DNA from: Diadema setosum
Taxonomy: Eukaryota > Echinodermata > Echinoidea > Diadematoida > Diadematidae
DNA: 64,000 nucleotides
Reading direction: 5' to 3'
Assembly: GCF_964275005.1 (NCBI RefSeq)
Contig: NC_092699.1
Span: 24,816,981 to 24,880,980 of the forward strand
Part shown: positions 45,801 to 55,859 of the stretch, piece after piece
How the letters are laid out: the number at the start of each line of letters is the position of its first letter
Position numbering within the stretch: position 1 is the stretch's first letter
Notes under the pieces: model-generated
Seen by the model: the letters and a program-made list of their open reading frames with translations, nothing else
The model's database searches: none
Told to the model about the DNA's origin: nothing
Translations under genes and position numbers: made by a program

Positions 45801-48800
45801 AGAAGTGTTCTTCAACCTAGCCCATTTCTCAACTTGTGCAATGTTGACTTGAGTGAGGTTGAATGTATATATGTTATTGGTTTGTTTTGTTTTGGTTTCT
45901 TTTACCTTGGTTTGTTGTTGCACTTTCCACATTCATTACTCTTTGCTGAGTTATGTGAGCTCAAGGTGAGTTTTAATATAGTTGTAGGAGACCTATGTTG
46001 CAATATGCATAAAGTTTGGAACCATCTTTCAGCAAGAAAGTGACCCATTAAATGATACTGAGTTTGAAGTAGTATTGTGTTGGTTTCTCAAGGTCTATTT
46101 TGCTCTATATCCCTGCACTCTTCCAGATTTTGATGGTAGATAAACATGGGAAGATTCTCCCCTTTGGAACTCTGGGAATCCACAAGAAGTCTGCCTTCCA
46201 GGATGCCAACGTCTGTCTCTTTGTCTTTGACTGCCTTCACTTCAATGGAGAAGACCTGATGGATAGGTAAGAAGTGCCACAAATATCCTAGTCCCATGAA
46301 AAATGTTCTCTTTGCTGATCAATTTTTTTAATGCTATGCCAGCTGTTTAACTGATATATAGTGCCACTTAATTTCTTAAGATCTCTGAATAAGCCTTTGT
46401 GGAAGGGTTAGGATTGTCCTCGACCACTTGTACTTCTTCACTTTGGGTTGTTCAAGGACGCAATAATGAAATATAAAAGTATTTAATCTAGGAATCAACA
46501 GAAATCAAGAAAATCATGTATTCTTAGATAATTTTCTACCAAATGCACCGACTTGTGGATGGATGATAGATAACATCCAGAGAGAACAAAAATGTATGAA
46601 CACTGTACAAAATCTGTGGAGTTCATGGCTCAATTTGATTGTCAGGTGATCAGTACCTATGTTAGCTTGTTCTAACCCCTGGACCCTGATGTCTCTGCAG
46701 GCCCCTCAAGGAGCGCAGGAAGATCCTGGTGGAGAACCTGAAGGAGATCCCCAACCGCATCATGCTGTCGGAGTCCAAGTTTGTCACCAAGCCGGGCCAG
46801 CTGTCGGGTCTCATCGCCGACGTCATCCGCGAGGGCCTGGAAGGACTGGTCCTCAAGGATATCAAGAGCGTGTACGAGCCGGGCAAGCGCCACTGGCTCA
46901 AGGTCAAGAAGGACTACTTGAAGGAGGGCGCCATGGCCGATTCTGCCGACCTGCTGGTGCTGGGGGCCTTCTACGGCACAGGAACGAAAGGTACACACAT
47001 GGGTTTTCGAGGGAGCCTCCTTACAACAAGAGGCTTAGGACCACTGAATTTACCTTGTTGTATCAGGTTTCTCGTCATGTGAGTGATAAAAACAAAAAAC
47101 ATGTAAGAAATGGTGAACTTGCAAGATTACTTTGATATATCCTTAATCTCTCTATCTCCAATCTCTTCATAATGACGTTGCACTGTACATGAGTGGGCTA
47201 TTCTTGTGATTGAGGTATGCTTTATGTGTAATCATTGGGTTATTGGGTTCTAGTTGACCTGATTCTTATAGTAATGCCGTGAGATGAATATTTCAGCGAC
47301 TGAACTCCGCAGCTTGTCTGGTATTCACTTTGAAAGGGAAGTCTTTCCAGTGCATCAAATGTAGAAATCTCCCTGTATAATTTCATGCAATAATCATTAT
47401 TCCTCTTCTTTCTCCCTGCCTCTTTCTTCCTCTCCCCTCCTCCTCCTCCACCACCTCCTCCTCCTCCTCTCCCTTCCTTGTCTTTGTCCCCCGGCAGGTG
47501 GTATCATGTCCATCTTTCTGATGGGTGTGCATGACCCTGCCACGGACACCTTCCGCACGGTGACCAAATGCGCCAATGGCCTGGACGATGCCACCATGCT
47601 GAAGGTCAACAAGGAGCTGGACATGGTCAAGATCAGCAAGGACTACAGCAAGGTGCCTTCTTGGCTGGAGGTCAATCGAGGACTGGTGCCAGACTTTGTC
47701 ATCAGGGACCCCAAGGTATGTCATGAATACCAACTGAAAAAAAAAAAAAATCATCTTTTACAAATGACAAGTATTGGTGATTAGTCATTCAACCCAGTGT
47801 GATTGCTGATAGCTATAGTGGCAGCAGTAGCAGGAGCAGAGGTGAAAGTAGCTAGTAAAATTTTATTAGAAGCAAGCAGGTGTCATAGAAGGAGTAAAAA
47901 CTCTTTCGTAATCCTTGCAAACACATAGGTGAGTTCTAACATTCCTTTTCTCTGCTGTGAGAGCGCTACTCCCTGATTATTCGCTCAGTTGTCCAAGCAC
48001 CTATGTACCTCTTGTAGCTATTTTTTGAAAGCTCATAACTTTTTGGCAGTGTTTAGCATGACATCAAAGAAGAGCAATTGGTTTCTCCTCCATTAGTTGT
48101 AGTAGTTTTAGAAATTGTAGGATATGACTACCAAAGTCACAATCTTTGCATTACATGTGTAGTTGTTTTCCATTTTTATTACTTCTGCCAAGGAGGTTAT
48201 GTTTTTATCAGCATTGGTTGGTTTGTTTGTTCGTCTCTTTGCAAAATAACTCGAAAAATTGTGAATGGATTTGGATGAAACTTATACGAAAAGATGATAA
48301 TGACACAATGAACAGATAATTACAGTTTGGTAGTGATTGGGGAATTTTTCTGAATTTTTGAAGGATTTTTTTTTTATCTTTGGCAAATAGGGTCAATGAT
48401 CTTGGGAGTTCCAGCTGCGCGTATTTGAGGTATGCATACGCGCACTTAAGCGCGCGCTGTGCTCGAGGCGACGCGCAGCCAGAAGGTGGTGAGAGGTAAA
48501 CACAAGGCTTCTTTATCATTGGGAAATTGTGTGATTTTCAGCATGCAGGTATGGATGGAAATAAGCTGCTTGGCGGAGGTCTGCGCTCTCAGAGTACTTT
48601 TCTTGTTGTTATTGTTATCTTTGCCAAATGTCCAGAGTGATGACAAGTAGACAAAATATGTTTCACATAAGGGGAAACATACAGAAAACTCACTGCTGAA
48701 CAAAATCTGCAAGGCAGACTTTCTCCATTTAAAATATACCACAAGTTGTATATAGATTGAGGATAAAGAAAGTTATTGGCTTCGCTAAGTTAGTGTTGGC

Positions 48801-51800
48801 AAATCACTCCACCTTCAAACATAATTTAATTCTTTCCATGCTGTATAACAGAAAGCACCTGTGTGGGAGATCATCGGAGCCGAGTTCACCCAGTCGGAGA
48901 CCCACACAGCTGGTGGCATCTCCATCCGGTTTCCCAGGGTAACCCGTTTCCGTGAAGACAAGGACTTTGAGACGGCCACAGATCTGCCGAGACTGAAGGT
49001 GAGGGAGTGATGCCCAATTTTATTCCATAGTACAAAGGCAATATTTTAATCTGCTTGAGGAGAAGGGAAGCAAAGCCACTAAACTGAGAATCTTCTTGTC
49101 TCACCTACACAGCATGCACTTTCATCTCAGCTGAAAATGATTTCTAGAAGACGCAGTGAACATTTAAAAAGTTTCATTACAAAATGGACTAAGCACCAAT
49201 ATTAATAAGGAAGTCCATCATCATATATAGCAAAATCATTAAACCTTTCACAGTTATACCTCACCTTTAATGTAACAAAGAATATTGTTGAAAATATCCC
49301 ATATTTTCTTATTATTTTCTTTGGTTTTTTTTTTTTTAGCAGTTTTAATTGCGAATATCTCAACTTAACAACAATGTGCTTACCTCGTTTTTGCGATAAT
49401 ACTCTTTGTTTGCTGTTGAGGGGTTATAGCTTATGAAGTAGTGATGATGGTACACCGTCTTTACATAATATTCTGTACTTGATTTCTCCAAACCTATGCA
49501 AGAAACTTTTGTAACCGTTCACGCTGTTATTACCTCTCTCTGACAGACCCTCTTCAAGAAGTCCAAAGAGAGCACAGATGTCAGTGCAATCATGGGCGTG
49601 GCATCCTCATCCTCCAAAGTCTCCACCAAGAGGAGAAAAGGTGAAGATGGAGCTGAAGATGATGATGAGGAGGAGGAGGAGGAGGAGATTACTGGATTCA
49701 AGTTGGGGAGGAGGGCAGAAACCCCCACCAAGAAAATCAAGACAGAGAACACAAATGGCAACAGAAGCAACACAGCAAGTCCCAAAAAGGTGAGGGTGCC
49801 CTGACTGCACTGTGTAGTAGTCATTACAATATACCCCCCCCCCCCCCCAGCAGAAGGGGCATCTTCATGATTGTACATATTCATTACTGCACCATTGTTC
49901 CTGCAACTCGTGTTACGTACATAGGCAGTAGGCCTTTACTCTCCCTTTATTTGACATAAACTCAGAGTAGCATGGAACACATTGTTTTTTAATGGAATTA
50001 TTGTGATTCAAAAGTATTAGTGTTTAGATGCATGAATGGAAAATGTGACTGTTTCACACAGTAAGGATTCCGCAGGTGAGTAAAACTTCTTACCAATTAA
50101 TGATTGAAATTAGTTAATCATAAAACCTTGCTATTTTTCATGACAAAGTTGGTGGGAGAAAATTAACAGCATGAAACTAGTTTGAGATCACCCATCACAA
50201 GATCATTCAGAACTCTTGCTTGGGTGTTTTAATCAAAATTGAGGTTGGATATTACTGTTATAAACTTGTGAAAAGACTCACATGTGAAGTAAGAGATGGA
50301 GTTTTGTGTGGGCGTGAAAATCCCTTCACACTCGACTTTACGCTTGAATGCTTCCATCGTTCATGATCAATATGCACACTTCGGCAGTCCTAGAGCTCTA
50401 TGCAGCTTTTCATCTTCCCCTACAGTAGTTCTGCCGCAAATGAAGCAAGTTCAGCTATATTTGTTATTTTTGTCTCTTGTTTTATGTCTTTGTTAACTCT
50501 AACTAGGCCGGGGGGGGGGGGGGCCTCGGCCCCTCGACGTTTCGCGCGATGTATCGCTGTCGCGAAAAGCTATCGCTGCGACATTTTGTGACTTTTTTCT
50601 TTTGAGTCTCCTGCATCTTTTGACACCAAATTTGCGATGCCTGGGCGCGCAGTTACGAAGTTGCGCATAAATATGTACGTGCGTGTCAGACCAAAAATTG
50701 CTCAAAAACGTGAATTCGTGTACAATTTCAATGCAAACTGAGTTTACAGGCAAATTTCATAAAAGCATAATTATTTGGGGGTTTTATTGATTAAAATCAA
50801 CTAATAACATATTTTCTTGTTTGGAACAATATCGCGGACAAATTTCATCGAAAAAACAATGGAAAACATAAATTCGAAAAAACAAAGAAATACATAAGAA
50901 ATTCAAAAAACAATAAAACACTTAAGAAATTTTTTCTGATTGCAGATTTTTTTCTCTTACATTTGCTAATGACACTAAAAAGAATATTTTCACAAAAAAT
51001 TGTGCCTGTTTTGAGCTTTATTTAGTGATTTATTCCAAATTGTCTGATTTCATGCATCATTATGCATATGAATTAGCATAATTTAGCATAAATGATAATT
51101 TTTTGAAAAATGAACTTCATGGTACTTGAGATTACGTCATAGGCAATGTGTGTGCCAATTTTCGTTGCGATTGCGCGATCGACGGGTGAGATATGGAGGG
51201 GGGGATGGGAGGCCCCCCCCCCCCGCCTCTATCATCTACCTAAATAGCCCGGCCTAGTTAGGGTTAAAATGGAAACTATTATCCCACTGCTGATCCATCA
51301 TAAGTCTGGTATCCTTGTTCTGCACACACAGGAGAAACCAGACTGTAAGTACGGAGCGGACTGCTACCAGAAGAGTGCAGAACATCGAGTAAAGTACACT
51401 CACTCCCCTACAAAGTCACCAGCAAAGCACAGTCCACACAAGGTGAGAAGATATGTACCTGTATGTCTGGCATCATGCTAGTCTGGTTTGTGATTGTTAG
51501 ATTGCTACATTTTCCTCTGTGTTCACATGTTGTTGAAGTTGAAAGTGGGGTCATTGGAAGAACAGTGCATTTGCAACTAATAAGGCCACCTTGGTTGAAG
51601 AAGAATGAGTGAATGAGCAAATGCCTACCATTAATTATACCATCTTTTGCACAGTATAATGAAGACATCTTTGAAAGAGTGAGAAATAACTTATAAATCA
51701 CCATTTAAGACATATCCTCTCTATGGCGAAGCATTGTATTGACAGATCAAACTCTTCTCCATTCCAGGGTCTACCAAATGTGTTCACCGGGATGACCTTT

Positions 51801-52561
51801 TACATCCCGGACGAGGTCAAGGACTCTGTCAAGCTGAAGCGCTTCGTCATCGCCTACGATGGCGATGTTGTCGATGAAACAAGCAAGTCCAGCGCAACTC
51901 ACCTCGTCACGGACGGAAAGGCCTCAAAGGTAGTGACACATCTGATATTTAGCTTAGCTGTCCTCCTATTTGATCAGTGTGAACTATGAATGTTAAGTAG
52001 GTGTTATTGATTAAGGACACAAACTCAACCAAATACAGAATTGTGGTATGCAATAAATTGTAAAATCACTGGAGGTAAGGTCTTTCATTGAGGAAACATT
52101 CAGCTAACACTGCGGTACCATGTATCATAGCTAGTGAAGTGCAAAGACTTTGTATCCTCAGAGGTCTAATGTACATCGGTGGGATTATCATCAGTCTATC
52201 ACCAATTGCATTCCATTTAATTCCTATTGGTCATCACTCAAGGTAATAATGGAAGAGTGATGTGGAGTTTTTGATGGTTTGTTTTGACTACCCCTCCCCC
52301 TCCCTCACCTCCTTGTAAGAAGGTATTTTATTACACTGTCAGTTATTTCTGCCCAATTCTTATCAAGAAATGAAAGATTGCCGAAATAGAGTTATGCCAT
52401 TCACTCAGTACAAATGATTTGACAGCTTGTAATGAAGGCATCATGTCTGTGATTTCTTCTCATTCCAGGAGGGGGGTAGCAGCTCCTCAACCGAGCTTGT
52501 GACATCAGACTGGGTGTGGCGGTGCGTCCGGCAGAAACGCATCGTACCTGTGTCCAATTAG
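39281..52561 (+). CDS. LIG3: DNA ligase III (ATP-dependent), 16 coding exons, with an extra PBZ zinc finger
   Basis: ATP-dependent DNA ligase that seals nicks in single-strand-break and base-excision repair and, in vertebrates, maintains mitochondrial DNA. Coding exons joined by GT-AG introns: 39281-39881, 40351-40467, 40966-41205, 41888-41994, 42871-43002, 43483-43640, 44240-44408, 45208-45432, 46127-46266, 46701-46990, 47498-47715, 48852-48998, 49547-49789, 51332-51442, 51768-51929, 52469-52561. They total 3153 nt, an exact multiple of three, giving 1050 residues; human mitochondrial LIG3 is 1009. Domain order: N-terminal extension 1-105; PARP-type zinc finger (Cys123, Cys126, His157, Cys160); basic Ser/Pro linker; DNA-binding domain; adenylation domain with KYDG and catalytic Lys531; OB fold; acidic/basic linker; PBZ finger (Cys934, Cys940, His947, His953); BRCT to the end. 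Every junction keeps phase and matches human LIG3 by eye. The junction positions are my reading and no transcript was available. Confidence 0.95.
40351..41205 (+). CDS. LIG3: LIG3 coding exons 2-3: linker and start of DNA-binding domain
   Basis: Exon 2 (40351-40467, donor GTAAGT) encodes a Lys/Ser/Pro-rich linker containing KKKATVQGKLTPSGQV, close to the human KKKAAVQAKLTTTGQV. Exon 3 (40966-41205, donor GTAAGT) carries a Ser/Ala-rich tract and then enters the DNA-binding domain at FREYRKLCARVAD (human LREFRKLCAMVAD). Both exons begin and end in phase 1. Confidence 0.92.
40582..40610. repeat. (GAT)n microsatellite in a LIG3 intron
   Basis: Pure GAT run about 115 bp after exon 2. Confidence 0.9.
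41888..44408 (+). CDS. LIG3: LIG3 coding exons 4-7: DNA-binding domain
   Basis: Four exons: 41888-41994, 42871-43002, 43483-43640 and 44240-44408. They encode the all-helical domain that wraps nicked DNA. Diagnostic strings include LKLLLPGVVKRVYN, DLEQGDVSETVRKFFE, SRCTANDLK-like RCTANDLKMVIRLIKHDL and ILDALDPNAYEAF, all nearly identical to human LIG3. The codons split by introns (GG|AT before exon 4, AT|T between exons 6 and 7) restore the expected residues. A 431-bp TTAA-flanked element lies in the intron between exons 4 and 5. Confidence 0.94.
42170..42600. mobile_element. TTAA-flanked MITE in LIG3 intron 4
   Basis: Left end AGGCACACGGTCCC and right end GGGACTATGCACCT, with TTAA at 42166-42169 and 42601-42604. 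Its GC content is higher than the surrounding intron. Confidence 0.75.
44421..44633. mobile_element. MITE with ~27-bp TIRs, 12 bases after the exon 7 donor
   Basis: GACATTTGCTCCTGCGACAA with TTACTCC at the left; the right end reads inversely GACATTTGCTCCTGTGACAA with TTGCTCC. The interior is rich in AACCCT/CCTAAGCC. A related end occurs at 27319-27360. Confidence 0.8.
45208..46990 (+). CDS. LIG3: LIG3 coding exons 8-10: adenylation domain
   Basis: Exons 45208-45432, 46127-46266 and 46701-46990. Exon 8 carries nucleotidyltransferase motif I, EIKYDGERVQ; its AAG codon at 45274-45276 is the lysine adenylated by ATP (Lys531 here). Exon 9 carries FGTLGIHKK and motif III (FDCLHFN). Exon 10 carries motif IV (EGLEGLVLKD) and motif V (RHWLKVKKDYL). 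No catalytic residue is missing. Exon 10 has a clearly higher GC content than its neighbours. Its donor, GTACAC at 46991, is weak, but phase and homology require it. Confidence 0.95.
47498..48998 (+). CDS. LIG3: LIG3 coding exons 11-12: OB-fold domain
   Basis: Exons 47498-47715 (GGIMSIFLMG...) and 48852-48998 (KAPVWEIIGAEF...). They form the oligonucleotide-binding fold that closes on DNA during sealing. Matches to human include VTKCANGLDDAT, LDMVKISKD and GISIRFPRVTR. The acceptor of exon 11 follows a long CTCC-rich pyrimidine tract (47400-47490). Confidence 0.94.
48184..48600. mobile_element. Interspersed element E (TGCCAAGGAGGTT...CTTGGCGGAGGTCTGCG), in LIG3 intron 11
   Basis: Starts TCTGCCAAGGAGGTTATG and ends TTGGCGGAGGTCTGCGCTCT. 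The ends are partly inverted. The 55524-55722 copy shares the start, the GGTAGTGAT...GGAATTTTT middle and the end. Confidence 0.7.
49547..49789 (+). CDS. LIG3: LIG3 coding exon 13: charged linker with nuclear-localisation-like basic patches
   Basis: This exon encodes 81 low-complexity residues between the OB fold and the zinc finger. They include KRRK, an uninterrupted run of Asp/Glu coded by repeated GAT/GAG, and KKIK. Such patches are typical of flexible linkers with nuclear localisation signals, but function is not shown here. Donor GTGAGG at 49790. Confidence 0.85.
49836..49849. repeat. Poly-C tract
   Basis: C homopolymer in the intron after LIG3 exon 13. Confidence 0.9.
50497..51263. 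mobile_element. 767-bp TIR element with TTAA flanks in LIG3 intron 13
   Basis: Left CTCTAACTAGGCCGGG and right CCCGGCCTAGTTAGGG, with TTAA at 50493-50496 and 51264-51267. C/T-rich first bases after TTAA suggest a piggyBac-like family rather than the AGG-starting ones elsewhere here. Confidence 0.72.
51332..51442 (+). CDS. LIG3: LIG3 coding exon 14: PBZ (APLF-type C2H2) zinc finger
   Basis: The 37-residue exon reads EKPDCKYGADCYQKSAEH followed by RVKYTH. This fits the poly(ADP-ribose)-binding zinc finger pattern of APLF and CHFR: C-x-[YF]-G-x-x-C-Y-x-K-x5-H with a second His six residues after the first (compare APLF CMYGANCYRKNPVH). Predicted zinc ligands are Cys934, Cys940, His947 and His953. 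The exon is phase 0 at both ends (acceptor AG 51330-51331, donor GTGAGA 51443), so it could be skipped or gained without breaking the frame. Human LIG3 has no such motif between its core and BRCT domain. Confidence 0.88.
51768..52561 (+). CDS. LIG3: LIG3 coding exons 15-16: C-terminal BRCT domain and stop
   Basis: Exons 51768-51929 (GLPNVFTGMTFYIP...RFVIAYDGDVV...SATHLV) and 52469-52561 (...SDWVWRCVRQKRIVPVSN, stop TAG at 52559-52561). The order FTG, FVIAYDGD, SATHLV and W-x-W-x-C matches human LIG3. In vertebrates this domain binds XRCC1 in the nucleus. The conserved BRCT tryptophan (DWVW) is present. Confidence 0.93.
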
Positions 52562-52924
52562 GAGCCTGATGGTGGAAGAGATTCTCTCATTCTTGCGATA
52601 AACAGGAGAAGAAAACATGCATGACTATCAGTGCAGCGTTTCATTTTCTGAGTGACTTTGACTATTGCCTATATGTGCCGTTCTCCAGAAGGGGAGCCGA
52701 AAAATTACAGAAGTGCCATTGACTTTCAAGAGTAGAAAATTTGTAAGATACGATGCGGAGACTTCATCAGAAGTACGCCGAGTGGAACAAACGTGCGCAT
52801 GTCGAAGAGTCATTTCATTTTCATGGTAGTGCAAAACAGTGCAAAATTAGTCATGACAGTTTTTTAGTAGCATTTTCTTGCATCATATTCTTGAAGGTGT
52901 AATATTGCTCATATTCATGACAGG

Positions 52925-52965
52925 TGATCAGGAGGTTGTAGGTTCGAATCCTGCAGTGAGTATGT
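52925..52965 (+). ncRNA. tRNA-derived fragment with perfect B box
   Basis: GGTTCGAATCC at 52941-52951 is a perfect polymerase III B box, preceded by AGGAGGTTGTA. No A box is found upstream, so this looks like a truncated SINE within the LIG3 3' flank. Confidence 0.45.
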
Positions 52966-53057
52966 ATGCCAGTGATTTCTGTTATCATGGCTACTACTAA
53001 ATATTGATTAATTCAGTGCCATTTACATTGATGTAGGGCAATTTGTCAATCAGTTGC

Positions 53058-53063
53058 AATAAA
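53058..53063 (+). terminator. Candidate LIG3 polyadenylation signal AATAAA
   Basis: This is a canonical AATAAA about 500 bases after the stop codon, so it is the nearest plausible 3' end. A second AATAAA at 57198-57203, followed by TGTTTTGTTG, would give a 4.6-kb 3' UTR. The sequence alone cannot choose between them. Confidence 0.4.
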
Positions 53064-53207
53064 GATGTGATATTACTTTCCCATTTTATGGATCAAAATT
53101 GTAAATGTGAGCTTCCACACCTCCCCCATCCCCCCCCCCCCCCCATCCCGAGCACATGCACATATATGTATTACCTGCGAGGGCAAGTTGGCAACTCATT
53201 TTGTGAA

Positions 53208-53435
53208 AGGGATTGTATAGTTTTGGTTGTGGTCCTAATGAAAGGTGGGTCTCCCACCTTTCATTAGGACCACTTTTTTTTTGGCCATCTCAGGCATTTC
53301 AAAGCAAATTTTCATCAAACATTCTTTGAATTCCTCTTATATGCTTTTTCATATTTCATTAGTAGTTTCTCATTATCTCACTAAAAGAAAAAGAAAAGAT
53401 CTGAAGCCCGATCTCAACAAAACTATACTATCCCT
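53208..53435. mobile_element. Family A element with most of the left arm deleted
   Basis: AGGGATTGTATAGTTTTGGT is followed at once by the central hairpin GAAAGGTGGGTCTCCCACCT, then the complete right arm ending TACTATCCCT before TTAA 53436-53439. Confidence 0.75.
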
Positions 53436-53439
53436 TTAA

Positions 53440-55190
53440 TCTAAAACTGTAAAACAGTATAGTTCGCTTCTGTTTTCCTTTATATTCATCATGTGGTACT
53501 TATTGGTTTGTATTCAATTGCAATGTAGAATTTATACTATTTCAGTGAGAGTAATTGATAATTTGTGGAAGAAATGACTACTGCTCTAGGTGTTTGCCGT
53601 ATCACTGATGTGGAAGGAAATTGCATGTCTATAATCTGGATAAAGGGTATTTTACAGCTTTATCATCAGTTCATTCAATATTTTGATACCTTGCCTTTAA
53701 TTTGCTGATATTAAGCTGGGCCAAGCCATTACTTCAAGTGACATATGAGTGATTGGTACATGTATTATCGATGTTACTAACTTAAGGAAGAAATAATACT
53801 TAGGGAAGAAATGTGGTGATTATGAAAACTCCAATTCATCTTTCATTAAGGTTACATATTAAATAGCTTTCTGCTTTTCTGTGAATAGTCTTAAAAGGGT
53901 CATCAATTGGCATGAGTAGACTCGTGCCGTGTATTACATCTTGCCCAAAGATATATTTTCTGTTGTGATATGTACAGTTACATGGCAAGTCTATTTTTGT
54001 AGAACATTGTTTGTTTCTTAGACTTATATCGTAGATTGGTGTCGGTTGAGTGTCTTTGAAATGTTCATGACCTCAATTCATGCGTTCAAAGTTATCTTTA
54101 TTTGATAAACACGATGTAGAGATGAAATGAAACAGAAAGGCAAAAATAAAAAAGAAAGAGATACGACACTGAGAAGTACTTCAGTGCTAGAGTTTGAAAT
54201 TGACCTGAAGTCTGCCAAAGTGACCTGATGAAAGAAATGTAAACTGTGACATGGAATTATAGTCAATGAAATATGATGGCGCATTGATGGAATGTAAATG
54301 TTACCTATTTGTTCTGATATTCATAGTGGCTCTTTGAAATGTGAAAAAATCATTACCACATTTTTGATGCTTTGTATGTCACAATTAATCTGCCGATGTA
54401 TGCTTGCATGTACCGGTACATGTGAATTAATCGCTTTATGAGGTAGACCGGACAAGAATTGCACGTGATAGTCAAATTTGATTTAAATTTGTTCACATAT
54501 ATACAAAATTTAATGTAGCTGCCTGCCATCAACTATCTCCATGTATACAAATGACCAAATGTTAAATGTAAAGATGTTCCGTATGTATTTCAATGCAGAT
54601 GTTGCAATAATGAAATAGTTAATCCAAATTGATGAACACAATACAGTACTGAATGATTAGGTGTATGCTCTTATAGTTTTCTGCATACAGTGTTAAACTT
54701 TCCTTTGCACCCTCTTTTTGTAGCAATAAGGACTTATTTTAGTTGTGTGATAAGATCTCCGGTCCTAATTTCTCAGAAAGATTAACACTCTTGTTAGTCG
54801 TATTTCCAACTACCATGGCAAGAAATGCATTTTCATTTCAGTGCTGATGGATTGTTTTGATATCTATAGTAACTACAACTATTATATGTGGCCAGTTTTT
54901 GCTCCTTGTGCTTTATGAAAATGGGCAAATATCTCAAAATATTTGTTGTAGTGTCTACTGCATATTGAAATTTGATTGTAACATTTTCATTTGAGTAAAT
55001 AACAATATATTTTTGTATCAGATTCTTGTCTGAATGGATCCTTGCAACAGTGTCATTACAGGTGAAATCTCTGGTTACACCTGTAAGTTAAGTTGTAGAT
55101 AGAGGTAGATTCTGTTCAGTATAGATTGCATTATAATTGCCAAACTTGTGTGCAGTAATTGTCCGAATACATTTTTGTAAGTGTATAAAG
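53440..55190. other. Intergenic AT-rich sequence, nothing recognised
   Basis: Only short open frames. It could be part of a long LIG3 3' UTR if the distal AATAAA at 57198 is used. Confidence 0.4.
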
Positions 55191-55193
55191 AGC

Positions 55194-55220
55194 GTGAGAG
55201 AGAGAGAGAGAGAGAGAGAG
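55194..55220. repeat. (GA)n microsatellite
   Basis: Pure GA run. Confidence 0.9.
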
Positions 55221-55523
55221 TGTGTATGTGTATGAGTATACTGTAAGATATAGATTTTCCATGCAAAGAATGACATGTTGTAACTGCCCTACATAGGGAT
55301 AACCTTGGCATGTACGAGCCCAATAACTTATGTATACCATATATGTTACAACAATGAAATGGGCCTGTTGATGATCAGTAGTATGTCTGTTACTATTATC
55401 ACTGTTTCAGGAGGCAGATACAGTAGGCTGAATATGGAAGTAGCTGTTTCTCCGCCTGTACATTGTATGCATGTTTTAAGACAGCTTTTTGTTTATACAG
55501 TGTATGTTTGCGTGTTACATGTA

Positions 55524-55722
55524 CCTCTACCAAAGAGGTTTTTTTTGCTGGCATTGGTTTGTTTATTTGCAAAGCAACTCAAAACAAGGAACAGAGGATT
55601 GAATTTTGGTAGTGATCTTGATCCAGGAATGTTTTGGAATTTTTGGAAGGATTTGTTAGTATTTGGAAATCAGGCCATTATCAGCATAATGTGCTTGGCG
55701 GAGGTCTGCGTTCTCAGAGTGC
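55524..55722. mobile_element. Interspersed element E, shorter copy
   Basis: CTCTACCAAAGAGGTT start and CTTGGCGGAGGTCTGCGTTC end, internally deleted relative to 48184-48600. Confidence 0.65.
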
Positions 55723-55759
55723 TTTTCAAGTTTTTATTTTTTTCTTCATTGCAAGACTT

Positions 55760-55827
55760 ACCAAGCAGACTTGGTTACAATATGTCAGACATTACCAAGC
55801 AGACTTGGTTACAATATGTCAGACATT
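55760..55827. repeat. 34-bp tandem duplication
   Basis: ACCAAGCAGACTTGGTTACA plus ATATGTCAGACATT occurs twice without change. Confidence 0.95.
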
Positions 55828-55859
55828 GCCTTTATGGCATAGAATGCTGCTAAGATAGT

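Noticed and set aside
47383..47754. 123-codon minus-strand frame opposite LIG3 exon 11
   Set aside because: Antisense shadow of a real exon plus the CTCC-rich pyrimidine tract.
52925..52965. Functional tRNA gene
   Set aside because: Only the B box is good; there is no A box, acceptor stem or anticodon arm.
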